From NCBI GenBank assembly GCA_900318115.1, contig ONJJ01000009.1, forward strand, positions 1-64,000: DNA of 64,000 nucleotides, written 5' to 3'. Under the pieces are notes generated by a model. The model saw only the letters and a program-made list of their open reading frames with translations, did not search any database and had not been told where the DNA came from. Numbering within the stretch: the stretch's first letter is position 1; every line of letters starts with the position of its first letter. The DNA is from an uncultured Prevotellaceae bacterium (lineage in GTDB: Bacteria; Bacteroidota; Bacteroidia; Bacteroidales; Bacteroidaceae). This document shows, piece by piece, positions 26,815 to 35,312 of the stretch. The position numbers and the translations under genes are program-made.

Positions 26815-26830
26815 AGGAGGTCCTGGTTTG
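26815..26830 (+). promoter_or_regulatory. Strong Shine-Dalgarno with TTG start for the lytic transglycosylase
   Basis: AGGAGGT at 26815-26821 is followed 6 nt later by TTG (26828-26830), which opens a clean lipoprotein signal. Strong Shine-Dalgarno sequences are otherwise rare in this window, so the site decides the start. Confidence 0.75.
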
Positions 26831-27955
26831 AGAAATATATTTTTAGTCCTGATTTCAGTGATGCTGTTGGTGGCCTGCCAGCAGAAAGAGCATCAGCCTT
26901 CCGTGATGTTCGGACAGGCAGACGAAGTTCGTGCGGCCGACTATGACTTGGAAGACATTCAGGCCTCAGGCGAGCTGATAGCTACAACCCTATCAGGACC
27001 TGACACATATTACGAATATCGAGGCGAAGGCTTTGGAGTGGAATATGAGATGGCCAAATCTTTTGCCAGCCGCATCGGTGCACGTCTGAGAGTTGAGATA
27101 GCTCAGGATTCTGCCGAATTGCAGCGCAAATTGGAAACGGGTGAGGCCGATCTGATTCTGAGTGTTCCGCGATGGCAGACTCGCTCCTCATCGCCGGAAC
27201 TTACAGCAGCCCTTGACGAATGGTGGCAGGACGATTTACGCGAGCGCACCCGTCTGAAAGAGGTCAGTCGTCGTGCTCCAAAGAATCGTATTCGTCGTAC
27301 ATCACGTCCACCGATGCTCTCTCGCGAGAAAGGCATTATCAGCAGCTACGACGGCCTGTTCCAGCGCCATGCATCCGTGGCAGGTATGGATTGGCGTTTA
27401 CTGGCCGCTCAGTGCTACCAGGAGTCTGGTTTCGATCCTCGCGCTGTTTCTTGGGCTGGTGCACAAGGACTAATGCAGATTATGCCGGGGACTGCAGCCC
27501 ACTTAGGACTGGCCGCTTCGCAGGTTTATGAACCTTCACAGAACATTGCCGCCGCAGCACGATATCTGGACGAGCTGCAAAGCACGTTCTCCGACATCCA
27601 CGAGCGCAGAGAACGTCTCTGCTTCGTGTTAGCCGCATACAATGGCGGAGCATCCCATGTACGTGACGCCATGGCGCTGACCGCCAAATATGGCGGCAAC
27701 CCCCACCGATGGAATGACGTTGACCGATACATCTTGTTGCTGGCCGAGCCACGTTACTACCGCGACCCTGTGGTGAAAGCTGGTTACCTGCGTGGCAGTG
27801 AGACTTCCAGCTACGTCAGGATGATTATGGCACGCTGGGCACAGTATCGTGGCACTGCCCATTCAGCACCGCTGACACCTGCCGAGCCGAAGAAAAAAAC
27901 ACAAAAAACTCGCATCCGTTCGCGCGAAGAATTCCTGAACGACACAATTCGATGA
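26828..27955 (+). CDS. MltF-like membrane-bound lytic transglycosylase (lipoprotein)
   Basis: A peptidoglycan-cleaving lipoprotein of 375 residues. I choose TTG 26828 because a perfect Shine-Dalgarno precedes it and the protein then starts with a lipoprotein signal (lipobox LLVAC, Cys17). Residues ~35-120 resemble half of a family-3 solute-binding domain (GELIATT, GEGFGVEYEMA, GEADLILSV), shorter than in MltF. The C-terminal SLT domain has the catalytic Glu in QESGF (E199), AQGLMQIMPGTA and AAYNGG. It should cut the MurNAc-GlcNAc bond, giving anhydro ends, at the periplasmic face of the outer membrane. It lies 56 nt after udk and overlaps the next gene by ATGA. Confidence 0.88.
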   Translation: MRNIFLVLISVMLLVACQQKEHQPSVMFGQADEVRAADYDLEDIQASGELIATTLSGPDTYYEYRGEGFGVEYEMAKSFASRIGARLRVEIAQDSAELQRKLETGEADLILSVPRWQTRSSSPELTAALDEWWQDDLRERTRLKEVSRRAPKNRIRRTSRPPMLSREKGIISSYDGLFQRHASVAGMDWRLLAAQCYQESGFDPRAVSWAGAQGLMQIMPGTAAHLGLAASQVYEPSQNIAAAARYLDELQSTFSDIHERRERLCFVLAAYNGGASHVRDAMALTAKYGGNPHRWNDVDRYILLLAEPRYYRDPVVKAGYLRGSETSSYVRMIMARWAQYRGTAHSAPLTPAEPKKKTQKTRIRSREEFLNDTIR

Positions 27956-30936
27956 CCCAAACTCGAAAGCGCATACGTGTAACCGTGGACTCCTGGACAG
28001 ACGACCTCATCTGTGCCCATGAGGCAGAACACGAGGAGGTGCTACTGAAAATCGAAGATGAAGAGCTGCCTCGCAGCTACCTCTTCGAGGGAGCTCAACT
28101 CAATCTGCTCCTCTCCGAAATTGACGACCGAGGTAGGTTACATCCGCAACACATCGTGCTGGAACCGGACTTTCTGGTCGATGTTACTGCTATTTGCCGC
28201 TGTGCCACCGAGATGGGCGACGCTCCAGCTCACCACTATCTGCAGAAGTTTCTGCCCCACACGGCCACCGACGCCATCCAATTAGGTGCAGTTGCCAATC
28301 AGTTCCTGGACGACGTCATCAATTCCACCCCAGACACCGCTGCCGACCAACTCTACCGACGATCACTGTGCAAGAGTTTCGTCTCCGACCCTCTACGTTT
28401 CTCTACCGTCCAAGGCATTGATGCCTCGTTTTCGGACCGCTGCCGCATACACTTCAACAACATCCGGCAGACGATGAACGAGCATCCTGTCAAAGGTGCA
28501 CAGTTAGAAACGGCTTTTCTCTGCGAGGCACTGGGCATCCAAGGGCGTATGGACCTCATGAGCGGCGACGCACGTACCATTATAGAACTAAAATCGGGCA
28601 AGGGAGCCTACACCGGAAAGCCTGATACCGTAGCCTACCGCTACGAGCACGCACTGCAGATGGCTCTCTATAAAGAATCTCTCTACTACAACGTCGGGCT
28701 ACCCTATGCACAAGTCCAGACCTTGTTATTCTATTCCCTCTACCCTGCCCTCATAGACATACACCTCGGACGGGCCGACATCCATCGAGCCCTCTGCTTG
28801 CGCAATGGTATTGTGGATATTGAACGCCGGCTACGCTCGTGCCCCGATGAGGTGTTTCGCAAGCTCAGTGTAGACGACTTCAATCCCCGCAAGCGCAACG
28901 ATCGATTCTTTCAGCAATATCAGTTGCCTCCCATTCAGCGGTTCATCGGCGTCATTGCGCGCGCCGACGACCTCTCCCGCAACTATTTTCTCACCCTGCT
29001 ATCTTTTGAGGAACGCGAACAGATGCTTGCCAAAACAGGCATTGAGGGCCGGGACATTCCCCTCGGCAAGCACGGCTTTGCTGATGTCTGGCGAACACCT
29101 GTGGAGGCGCGCATCGAAGCAGGGAACCTCATCACACACCTCAGGCTGACGACTGACTCATTGGAAACTGACACCAATGGTGCTCTTGTCCGACTGCACA
29201 TTCCACTAAGTCCGAAAGAACACACCGATAATATTTTTACGCGCACGCGCGAGCAGGCAGGCGTGGAACAGTCTAATTTTCGCCCTGGCGACTTGATCAT
29301 GCTCCACGCCGAAGGACAGGCCAACTTCTATTTCCCGTGCAACATCGAGAGCATTGATGCCGAAGAACTCGTTCTGCGACTGCGCTATCCACAGCGCGAT
29401 GCCGCGGCATTTGACCTGTCACGCCTCTTCTGCATCGAACCTGCCCACGCAGACTCCACCTACGGTGTCATCTACCAAGGACTTTTCGCATTCCTGGAAA
29501 CACTACCTCATCGCAGAGACCTCCTGCTTGGACGTCGTAAGCCTGAAATAGACACCCGACGACAACTCCTGATGCCAGCCCCCAATGCAGAGTTGCATGA
29601 CATCCTGCTTCGCGCCAAGCAAGCTGAAGACTATTTTCTGCTTGTAGGACCTCCCGGCACAGGCAAGACAAGTGTTGCACTACGCCAAATGGTGGTCGAA
29701 TTCCTGGCCGAGGGCGCCCAGGAGAAGGCTCGTTCTGAGGCTTCATTGCTACTGATGGCCTTTACCAATCGTGCCGTGGATGAGATTTGTCAGATGCTGG
29801 GCAGCATTGAGCCTGAACCCAACTACGTCCGCATAGGTCCAGAATTATCAGCCGACCCCGATTTTCGTCATCGGACATTGAGCGCACTAGCCCGACAATA
29901 TCCAACCCGGCAGGGGATTCGTGGTGTGCTGGCCAGTGCAGACATCGTAGTAGGCACCATTGCCTCTATTTCCGCATCGCAGGAATTATTCCTGCTGAAG
30001 CGCTTCCATACAGCCATCGTGGACGAAGCCTCGCAGGTTCTGGAGCCCCAGTTATTACCTTTGTTGTGCGCCCAATCTGAAGGGCAAGTAGCTATCCGAA
30101 AATTTATTTTCATTGGTGACCACAAGCAGCTGCCTGCCGTGGTTGTCCAATCGGAGCAGTGCTCTCGAGTAGAGAACCCACAGCTGCGAGCCATTGGACT
30201 GACGGATTGTCGTCAGTCGCTATTTGAGCGTTTACATCGATTGGCTCTGGCCCAGGGAAACCATGCCATACTTGGAATGCTGCACCGTCAGGGGCGCATG
30301 CATATAGAGATCTCAACCTTCGTCAGTCGCAACTACTACGGCGGCGTGCTGGATATTGTCCCCTTACCTCATCAGACAGAATCGCTTCAATGGCCTCTGA
30401 CCGACGACAACGATGAGTTGCAAAGATTGCTTTCAAGCCACCGTCTGCTGCACTTCGACGTCGCGTCTCCCTCCGAAGCCGGACAGAAATGCAACAGCGC
30501 CGAAGCCAAACTTGCAGCACGTATTGTAAGCGCACTTGCACGCCTGTGCCAACTCAGCAACCAATCTTTGGACTGGCCTCATCGCTTGGGTATTATCGTT
30601 CCTTTTCGCAGCCAGATCCAGCAGCTTCGCTCGCAGTTAGCTGCACTGCAGGTGCCCGAATACACGGACATCACCATTGACACCGTGGAGAGATACCAAG
30701 GTTCACAGCGTGACATCATCCTCTTCACCACCGTCATCGGCGCAGCCTGGCAATTGCCTATTCTAAGTGCTCCCATCGAAACCGAGGGACAAATCATCGA
30801 CCGAAAACTCAACGTCGCCCTCACCCGTGCGAGAAAGCAGTTTGTACTCATCGGCAATGAGACTCTCTTGCGCACCTGCCGTCCCTATCGCGAAGTGCTG
30901 GAATACATAAAAAGCTATCAGGATGCACAAATCTAA
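27952..30936 (+). CDS. Dna2-like nuclease-helicase (Cas4-type nuclease + SF1B helicase)
   Basis: A 994-residue fusion. The N-terminal third holds a PD-(D/E)xK nuclease core: GRMD (D201), E212-x-K214 in IIELKSGK, then Q236-x3-Y240, the RecB/Cas4 motif set. The C-terminal ~440 residues are a superfamily 1 helicase: Walker A GPPGTGKTS (K572), Walker B VDEAS (D691/E692), GDHKQLPAV (motif III), and the late VERYQGSQRD and NVALTRARK motifs. This architecture matches eukaryotic Dna2 and suggests 5'-flap or end processing of DNA. I cannot find the four-cysteine iron-sulfur pattern of Cas4/Dna2, so the cluster may be absent. Its ATG overlaps the transglycosylase stop. Confidence 0.85.
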   Translation: MTQTRKRIRVTVDSWTDDLICAHEAEHEEVLLKIEDEELPRSYLFEGAQLNLLLSEIDDRGRLHPQHIVLEPDFLVDVTAICRCATEMGDAPAHHYLQKFLPHTATDAIQLGAVANQFLDDVINSTPDTAADQLYRRSLCKSFVSDPLRFSTVQGIDASFSDRCRIHFNNIRQTMNEHPVKGAQLETAFLCEALGIQGRMDLMSGDARTIIELKSGKGAYTGKPDTVAYRYEHALQMALYKESLYYNVGLPYAQVQTLLFYSLYPALIDIHLGRADIHRALCLRNGIVDIERRLRSCPDEVFRKLSVDDFNPRKRNDRFFQQYQLPPIQRFIGVIARADDLSRNYFLTLLSFEEREQMLAKTGIEGRDIPLGKHGFADVWRTPVEARIEAGNLITHLRLTTDSLETDTNGALVRLHIPLSPKEHTDNIFTRTREQAGVEQSNFRPGDLIMLHAEGQANFYFPCNIESIDAEELVLRLRYPQRDAAAFDLSRLFCIEPAHADSTYGVIYQGLFAFLETLPHRRDLLLGRRKPEIDTRRQLLMPAPNAELHDILLRAKQAEDYFLLVGPPGTGKTSVALRQMVVEFLAEGAQEKARSEASLLLMAFTNRAVDEICQMLGSIEPEPNYVRIGPELSADPDFRHRTLSALARQYPTRQGIRGVLASADIVVGTIASISASQELFLLKRFHTAIVDEASQVLEPQLLPLLCAQSEGQVAIRKFIFIGDHKQLPAVVVQSEQCSRVENPQLRAIGLTDCRQSLFERLHRLALAQGNHAILGMLHRQGRMHIEISTFVSRNYYGGVLDIVPLPHQTESLQWPLTDDNDELQRLLSSHRLLHFDVASPSEAGQKCNSAEAKLAARIVSALARLCQLSNQSLDWPHRLGIIVPFRSQIQQLRSQLAALQVPEYTDITIDTVERYQGSQRDIILFTTVIGAAWQLPILSAPIETEGQIIDRKLNVALTRARKQFVLIGNETLLRTCRPYREVLEYIKSYQDAQI

Positions 30937-31000
30937 CCACTTTTCTGCAGAAAACGGAAAATAACTTGATGCAGAGATGCGCAAACTCTATTTTTTTGCT

Positions 31001-31008
31001 TATCTTTG
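31001..31008 (+). promoter_or_regulatory. -7 promoter box almost touching the recR start
   Basis: TATCTTTG ends only 9 nt before the recR ATG (31018). With the usual distance of 4-6 nt from box to transcription start, the leader would be about 3-6 nt. No clean TTTG is found ~20 nt upstream. Confidence 0.6.
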
Positions 31009-31017
31009 CGCCCGCAA

Positions 31018-31623
31018 ATGGAAATTCCATCGGTTTATCTGGAGCGCGCCGTGGGTCAGTTCGCCCAATTACCGGGCATCGGACGGAAGACGGCTACGCG
31101 ACTTGTGCTGCACCTGCTGAAGCGCGAGCCGCAGGATGTACTATTGTTCGCGCAAGTGATGAAAGAACTGGTGGAAAACGTGCGCTACTGCCGCACCTGC
31201 CACAACCTCTCGGACGAAGAGGAGTGCGCCATCTGCAAGAATCCCAAGCGTGACCACGCTACAGTGTGCGTCGTCGAGAGCATACAAGATGTCATGGCCA
31301 TCGAGGCCACCCAGCAATACAACGGTGTTTACCATGTTTTGGGCGGCATCATATCACCCATGGACGGCATTGGCCCTCAAGATCTGGAAATCCAAAGTCT
31401 GGTGGAGCGCGTCAGCGAAGGAGGCATCGAGGAAATCATACTTGCCCTCTCGCCTACTATGGAAGGCGACACCACCTGCTTCTACATCTACCGCAAATTG
31501 GCGGATTTCGACTTGAAAGTCACCACTCTGGCACGCGGCGTAGCGCAGAACGATCAGTTGCACTACACCGACGAGATCACACTCGGGCGCAGTATCGTGG
31601 ACAGACGTCCTTTTTCGGCATAA
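31018..31623 (+). CDS. recR: Recombination protein RecR
   Basis: A 201-residue DNA-repair mediator of the RecFOR pathway, loading RecA on gapped DNA. Order: helix-hairpin-helix ([12 protein letters not shown]), zinc finger C58-x2-C61-x8-C70-x2-C73, and Toprim domain ([23 protein letters not shown]). The ATG at 31018 gives the standard [12 protein letters not shown] start. It lies 80 nt after the Dna2-like gene, with its own -7 box, so it need not be part of that operon. Confidence 0.97.
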   Translation: MEIPSVYLERAVGQFAQLPGIGRKTATRLVLHLLKREPQDVLLFAQVMKELVENVRYCRTCHNLSDEEECAICKNPKRDHATVCVVESIQDVMAIEATQQYNGVYHVLGGIISPMDGIGPQDLEIQSLVERVSEGGIEEIILALSPTMEGDTTCFYIYRKLADFDLKVTTLARGVAQNDQLHYTDEITLGRSIVDRRPFSA

Positions 31624-31664
31624 GTCCAACAATAATATCGTAGAACTAAAACAAGTCAGCTTTA

Positions 31665-32108
31665 ATGAATAACAAACAACTAAATATCCTTCGTTCAACC
31701 TACCTGGTTGCCCTCATGACAGCCATCGTGCTGATTATCATTTTCGAGGTTGGTTTACTGTCCATCGGCACTCGCGCCTACGACTCTATGTCAAACTACA
31801 CATGCGAGATGATTGGCGTATTCCTGACCATCATCTGCATCCCCGTAGCGCTGAAGTTAATGAGTTTCGGATGGATTAAACGACAGCTTTCCATCCAACC
31901 AGACAAATATTTCACACTCAGCATTGTACGAATTTCGTTGCTCACAGTGCCCCTACTCTACGACACCATTTTCTACTACCTTCTGGGTGAAGATGCCACA
32001 CTTGGCTATCTGGCGCTGATGGATGTCATCGCCTTCCTATTCATTTGGCCCTCACAAGGCAAAATGGAGTACGAGTTAGAAAATGCCAATAAACAACAAG
32101 AGAAGTAA
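31665..32108 (+). CDS. Four-helix membrane protein of unknown function
   Basis: 147 residues with about four membrane helices (~12-32, ~48-65, ~86-106, ~112-128) and short charged ends. No recognised family or motif. It sits 41 nt after recR and 14 nt before a glycosyltransferase gene, all on the same strand; cotranscription is likely but gives no clear function. Confidence 0.7.
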   Translation: MNNKQLNILRSTYLVALMTAIVLIIIFEVGLLSIGTRAYDSMSNYTCEMIGVFLTIICIPVALKLMSFGWIKRQLSIQPDKYFTLSIVRISLLTVPLLYDTIFYYLLGEDATLGYLALMDVIAFLFIWPSQGKMEYELENANKQQEK

Positions 32109-32122
32109 CGCACAAATAAGGA

Positions 32123-33295
32123 ATGAAACTCTCGGTCATCATTGTCAGCTACAATGTTCGCTACTACCTCCAGCAATGTCTGGACAGTGTAGTACGTGCA
32201 GCTCACGGGATTGAAACAGATGTGTGGGTGGTAGACAACTGCAGCACTGATGATTCCGTGGGCTACCTGAGAGAACGGTTCCCTCAAGTTCACTTCATTG
32301 CCAATGAAGAAAATGTGGGTTTTGCTCGCGCCAACAACCAGGCCATCCGCCTTTCGGCAGGAGAATATGTTCTGTTGCTGAACCCCGACACCATCGTCGG
32401 CGAGGATGTCCTCAGTGGGTGTATACGCTTTCTGGATGAGCACCCCGAGGCAGGCGCTACCGGCACCATGATGATCAACCGCAATGGTTCCTTCGCCATG
32501 GAGTCTCGTCGTGGAGTACCCACTCCCAGTACCGCTTTCTACAAAATCAGCGGTCTCTGTGCCCTATTTCCCTCCAGCCCCCGTTTCGGCAAGTACTACA
32601 TGAGCTACCTCGACAAGAATCAGCCCTCGGAAATCGAAGTCATTTCAGGCGCTTTCTTCATGGTGAGGCGCCAGGCACTGGAACAAGTGGGGCTGCTCAG
32701 TGAGGACTACTTCATGTATGGCGAGGACATCGACCTCAGCTATAGCATCACTCAATGCGGCTGGCACAACTACTACCAGCCACTACGCATCCTGCACTAC
32801 AAAGGCGAGAGCACCCAAAAGACCAGCTTCCGCTACGTCCACAGTTTCTACAATGCCATGCTCATTTTCTTCGACCGGCACTTCCGACGCCGCTATCGAC
32901 TGCTGTCGCTGTTAGTGCGTCTGGCGGTGGTGCTGAAAGGTGCCTGGGAGATGATGAAGCAACAAGTGCTTCATTTACTGCGCAGTCGCCAGCACGAAAA
33001 TTCTGTCCGCCACCTACTATTCATCGGATCGGACAAAGCGATGGAGGTGCTGTTGCCCGTCTGCGAACGAGCTAATATCCTCGTGGAGCGAGTAGTCTCG
33101 GTGCAGGAAGCACTCATGCGTGCGCAAGAGCGTACATTTAATTACATCACTTTCCAGACGGGCGACGAAGGCACATCCTACGCCGACGTGCTGCGCCAAT
33201 TGCAATCGCTCTACGAGGGCGGCGTGGACCTCCATCTGGGCACGTTCAATCCTAATAATCAAATCCTGTTGCTCTCCGATGGAGTCTGTCTCTGA
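32123..33295 (+). CDS. Family 2 glycosyltransferase (rhamnosyltransferase-like)
   Basis: 390 residues. The first ~250 are a typical GT-A fold: VIIVSYN, VVDNCSTDDS, GFARANN, LLNPDT (metal-binding Asp 89) and YGEDIDLSYS, the pattern of WcaA/rhamnosyltransferase-type GT2 enzymes. After a basic amphipathic region (~270-300), the last ~90 residues form an additional small alpha/beta-looking domain I cannot name. It probably transfers a sugar to a cell-surface polysaccharide. It overlaps the acetyltransferase gene by 17 nt. Confidence 0.88.
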   Translation: MKLSVIIVSYNVRYYLQQCLDSVVRAAHGIETDVWVVDNCSTDDSVGYLRERFPQVHFIANEENVGFARANNQAIRLSAGEYVLLLNPDTIVGEDVLSGCIRFLDEHPEAGATGTMMINRNGSFAMESRRGVPTPSTAFYKISGLCALFPSSPRFGKYYMSYLDKNQPSEIEVISGAFFMVRRQALEQVGLLSEDYFMYGEDIDLSYSITQCGWHNYYQPLRILHYKGESTQKTSFRYVHSFYNAMLIFFDRHFRRRYRLLSLLVRLAVVLKGAWEMMKQQVLHLLRSRQHENSVRHLLFIGSDKAMEVLLPVCERANILVERVVSVQEALMRAQERTFNYITFQTGDEGTSYADVLRQLQSLYEGGVDLHLGTFNPNNQILLLSDGVCL

Positions 33296-33800
33296 AATCA
33301 CCCTTCGCGCCATGGAGCCCGAGGACCTCGAGCTCATTTTCCGAATAGAGAACGATCCGGAGTTCTGGCGCTATGGTACCAGTAGTGTACCTTATTCTCG
33401 CTGGACCCTGCGTCGATTCATCGAGACATCAGCCAACGACCTCTTCGTTGACCAACAAGTGCGATTGGTGATTCAAGGGAAGGATTCAACTGGCAACCCT
33501 GTTTCTCTGGGGCTGGCTGACCTCGTGAACTTCAGTCCCCGGGATCATCGTGCAGAAATCTCGCTGGCGATCCTGCCTGAGTTCCAAGGGTTACACATTG
33601 GTGAGCGAGTAGTTCATGAGTTGGAAAACTATGCCCATAGCATGGGACTTCATCAGCTCTACGCCATCATCGCCGTTACCAACTATCCTGCCACCCGACT
33701 CTTCCAGCGCATGGGTTACGATTCTTCCACCTTGTTGAAGGATTGGTTGCTCTCTGACGATAAATTTATTGATGCTCACGTGTGGCAGAAACAAGTTTAA
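33279..33800 (+). CDS. GNAT-family N-acetyltransferase
   Basis: A 173-residue acetyl-CoA-dependent acetyltransferase of the RimJ/SpeG type. The pattern ITLRAMEPEDLELIFRIEND at the start, LAILPEFQGLHIGERVV (motif A, acetyl-CoA pyrophosphate loop) and AIIAVTNYPATRLFQRMGY are characteristic. I start at ATG 33279, overlapping the glycosyltransferase end; ATG 33312 is an alternative. The substrate (protein N-terminus, polyamine or other amine) is unknown. Confidence 0.88.
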   Translation: MESVSEITLRAMEPEDLELIFRIENDPEFWRYGTSSVPYSRWTLRRFIETSANDLFVDQQVRLVIQGKDSTGNPVSLGLADLVNFSPRDHRAEISLAILPEFQGLHIGERVVHELENYAHSMGLHQLYAIIAVTNYPATRLFQRMGYDSSTLLKDWLLSDDKFIDAHVWQKQV

Positions 33801-33851
33801 TCACGTCTGACAAACATCACATTATTAGCCAATTAGACATTCAGAGGAGGG

Positions 33852-33898
33852 AGCCCGGAAGAGGAGATAGGGAAAATCCCCTCTCGCTTTAGGCTTTT
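33852..33898 (+). terminator. Weak terminator after the acetyltransferase
   Basis: GAGATAGGGA and TCCCCTCTC can pair around an AAA loop, followed by a T-rich CTTTAGGCTTTTCC tract. The stem is imperfect, so this is a modest candidate. Confidence 0.4.
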
Positions 33899-33902
33899 CC
33901 TC

Positions 33903-33933
33903 TTGCATAGCTCAGAAAAAAGCCCGACCTTTG
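33903..33933 (+). promoter_or_regulatory. Promoter of the Ser/Gly-repeat protein
   Basis: CTTG at 33902-33905, 20 nt, then GACCTTTG at 33926-33933, one mismatch from TAnnTTTG. The distance to the ATG (33985) is ~50 nt. Confidence 0.6.
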
Positions 33934-33984
33934 CACCATCAAAACAAAAAAACAACGTGTTTAACTCATAAAAAGAATAGCACT

Positions 33985-35034
33985 ATGAAAAAGCTGATCC
34001 TCTCCCTCATCCTCGCTTGCAGCGCAATGGCAGCTCAGGCAATGAGCTACGAACGTGCTCGCGAAGAAGCCCGTTTCCTCACGGACAAGATGGCTTATGA
34101 ACTGAACCTCGACGACCAGCAGTACAACGACTGCTACGAAATCAATCTCGATTACTTTCTCAACCTGACGACAGAGGAAGACATCGTTTACGGCAACTAC
34201 CTGGCCTACCGCAATGCCGACTTGCGCCATATCCTGTTCGACTGGCAGTGGAACATTTTCGCAGCAGCCGACTACTTCCTCAACCCTGTCTCCTGGCTGC
34301 GTGGAGCCTGGCACTTCCCCATCTATCGCTACTACCGCGTAGGCTATTTCTACTACGATCATCCCCGCGTGTTCTGGAGCTATCGTGGGGGCCACGGACG
34401 CCACTATTTCCACCATGGTTTCTACGCTTCCCGTCGTCCTCACCACTGGGCAGGAGGCTTCAGAGGCCACGACCGCGGTCCCATCGAGCATCGTGGCAGA
34501 GGTTACCATGTAGGTGGCAACTATCGCGACTCGCGTGCTGGAACAGGCCGTGCAGGAGGTAACTATCGTGACTCGCGTGCCGGAGGCAACTATCGCGACT
34601 CGCGCAGCGAATCCGGGCGTGCAGGCAGCGTTGGCACCATTGGTCACTCTTCCTATCAGCACGAGAGTTCTACTCGCACCACGGTACATAGTAATGGTAT
34701 GAGTTCTGGTCGCGCTGGTGGCTACAGCATCGGCGGTACTCCTTCTCACAGCAGCTCCCGCAGTGCAGGCAGTTTCAGTGGCGGTTCCTCCCGCAGTGCA
34801 GGCAGCTTCAGTGGCGGTTCCTCCCGCAGTGCAGGCAGCTTCGGCGGCGGTTCCTCCCGCAGTGCAGGCAGCTTCAGTGGCGGCTCCTCCCGCAGTGTAG
34901 GCAGCTTCGGCGGCGGTTCCTCCCGCAGCGCAGGCAGCTTCAGCGGCGGCTCCACTCGCAGTGGTGGCAGTTTCAGCGGTGGCGGTTCATCCCGTGGCGG
35001 TTCATCCCGTGGCGGTGGTCGCGGAGGCAGATAA
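33985..35034 (+). CDS. Secreted Ser/Gly/Arg-repeat protein
   Basis: 349 residues with a signal peptide (cleavage near AMAAQA-MSY, residue ~18). Residues ~19-110 are a helical domain with the pattern EEARFLTDKMAYELNLDDQQ, reminiscent of LTxxQ (Spy/CpxP-like) proteins and seen in Prevotella hypothetical proteins. Residues ~110-165 are Tyr/His/Arg/Gly-rich. Then come NYRDSRAG repeats, followed by seven near-identical 11-residue SSRSAGSFSGG units and an RGG-rich end. I start at ATG 33985 because it opens the signal peptide. Function unknown; a low-complexity, basic surface or periplasmic protein is the most that can be said. Confidence 0.75.
   Translation: MKKLILSLILACSAMAAQAMSYERAREEARFLTDKMAYELNLDDQQYNDCYEINLDYFLNLTTEEDIVYGNYLAYRNADLRHILFDWQWNIFAAADYFLNPVSWLRGAWHFPIYRYYRVGYFYYDHPRVFWSYRGGHGRHYFHHGFYASRRPHHWAGGFRGHDRGPIEHRGRGYHVGGNYRDSRAGTGRAGGNYRDSRAGGNYRDSRSESGRAGSVGTIGHSSYQHESSTRTTVHSNGMSSGRAGGYSIGGTPSHSSSRSAGSFSGGSSRSAGSFSGGSSRSAGSFGGGSSRSAGSFSGGSSRSVGSFGGGSSRSAGSFSGGSTRSGGSFSGGGSSRGGSSRGGGRGGR
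34753..34983 (+). repeat. Seven 33-bp tandem coding repeats
   Basis: Seven consecutive 33-bp units encode SSRSAGSF(S/G)GG with few differences (Val for Ala in the fifth, Thr/Gly changes in the seventh). The DNA copies are almost identical, pointing to recent expansion by slippage or recombination. The unit length is a multiple of three, so copy-number change alters length, not frame. Confidence 0.92.
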
Positions 35035-35075
35035 AAAAACTGTACATCCTCAAGAACCAATCATATATTCCCTTG

Positions 35076-35109
35076 CCCCAGGTGTCTCTCGCTCAAGAGA
35101 ACCCTGGGG
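35076..35109 (+). terminator. Terminator after the Ser/Gly-repeat gene
   Basis: CCCCAGG pairs with CCTGGGG and an inner TCTCT with AGAGA around a CGCTCA loop; TTCTTTG follows. The remaining ~200 bases before hisH contain only a -7 box near 35253 that I can recognise. Confidence 0.8.
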
Positions 35110-35252
35110 TTCTTTGTGAGGAGACGATACTCGCACGTCCTACTGAGGGTTACCTGTGCGGAAATGGGCCATAAAAAGCGGAAAACGCAGGTATTTGGAG
35201 ACTTTTTATGAAATAATGGAAGGAAAAGGTCGCGTGCGCGCATACTTTTTAT

Positions 35253-35260
35253 TATCTTTG
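35253..35260 (+). promoter_or_regulatory. -7 promoter box of the his-fts-lys cluster
   Basis: TATCTTTG, a perfect TAnnTTTG box, 52 nt before the hisH ATG. No clear TTTG lies ~20 nt upstream. It probably drives hisH and the following genes. Confidence 0.6.
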
Positions 35261-35312
35261 CGCCCGAAATAAGAAGGCCGGGCACAAGCTCTGCCAACAG
35301 AAGAACGCAAAA

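Noticed and set aside
27952..30936. Cas4/CRISPR-associated protein
   Set aside because: The nuclease is fused to an SF1B helicase and sits with housekeeping genes; no cas1/cas2 or array, and no Cas4 four-Cys cluster was found.
34753..34983. Phase-variable switch in the Ser/Gly-repeat gene
   Set aside because: The unit is 33 bp, so gain or loss cannot change the reading frame; only length would vary.
35110..35312. Small RNA or tRNA in the spacer before hisH
   Set aside because: No cloverleaf, no known RNA motif and no second terminator; only a -7 box is recognisable.
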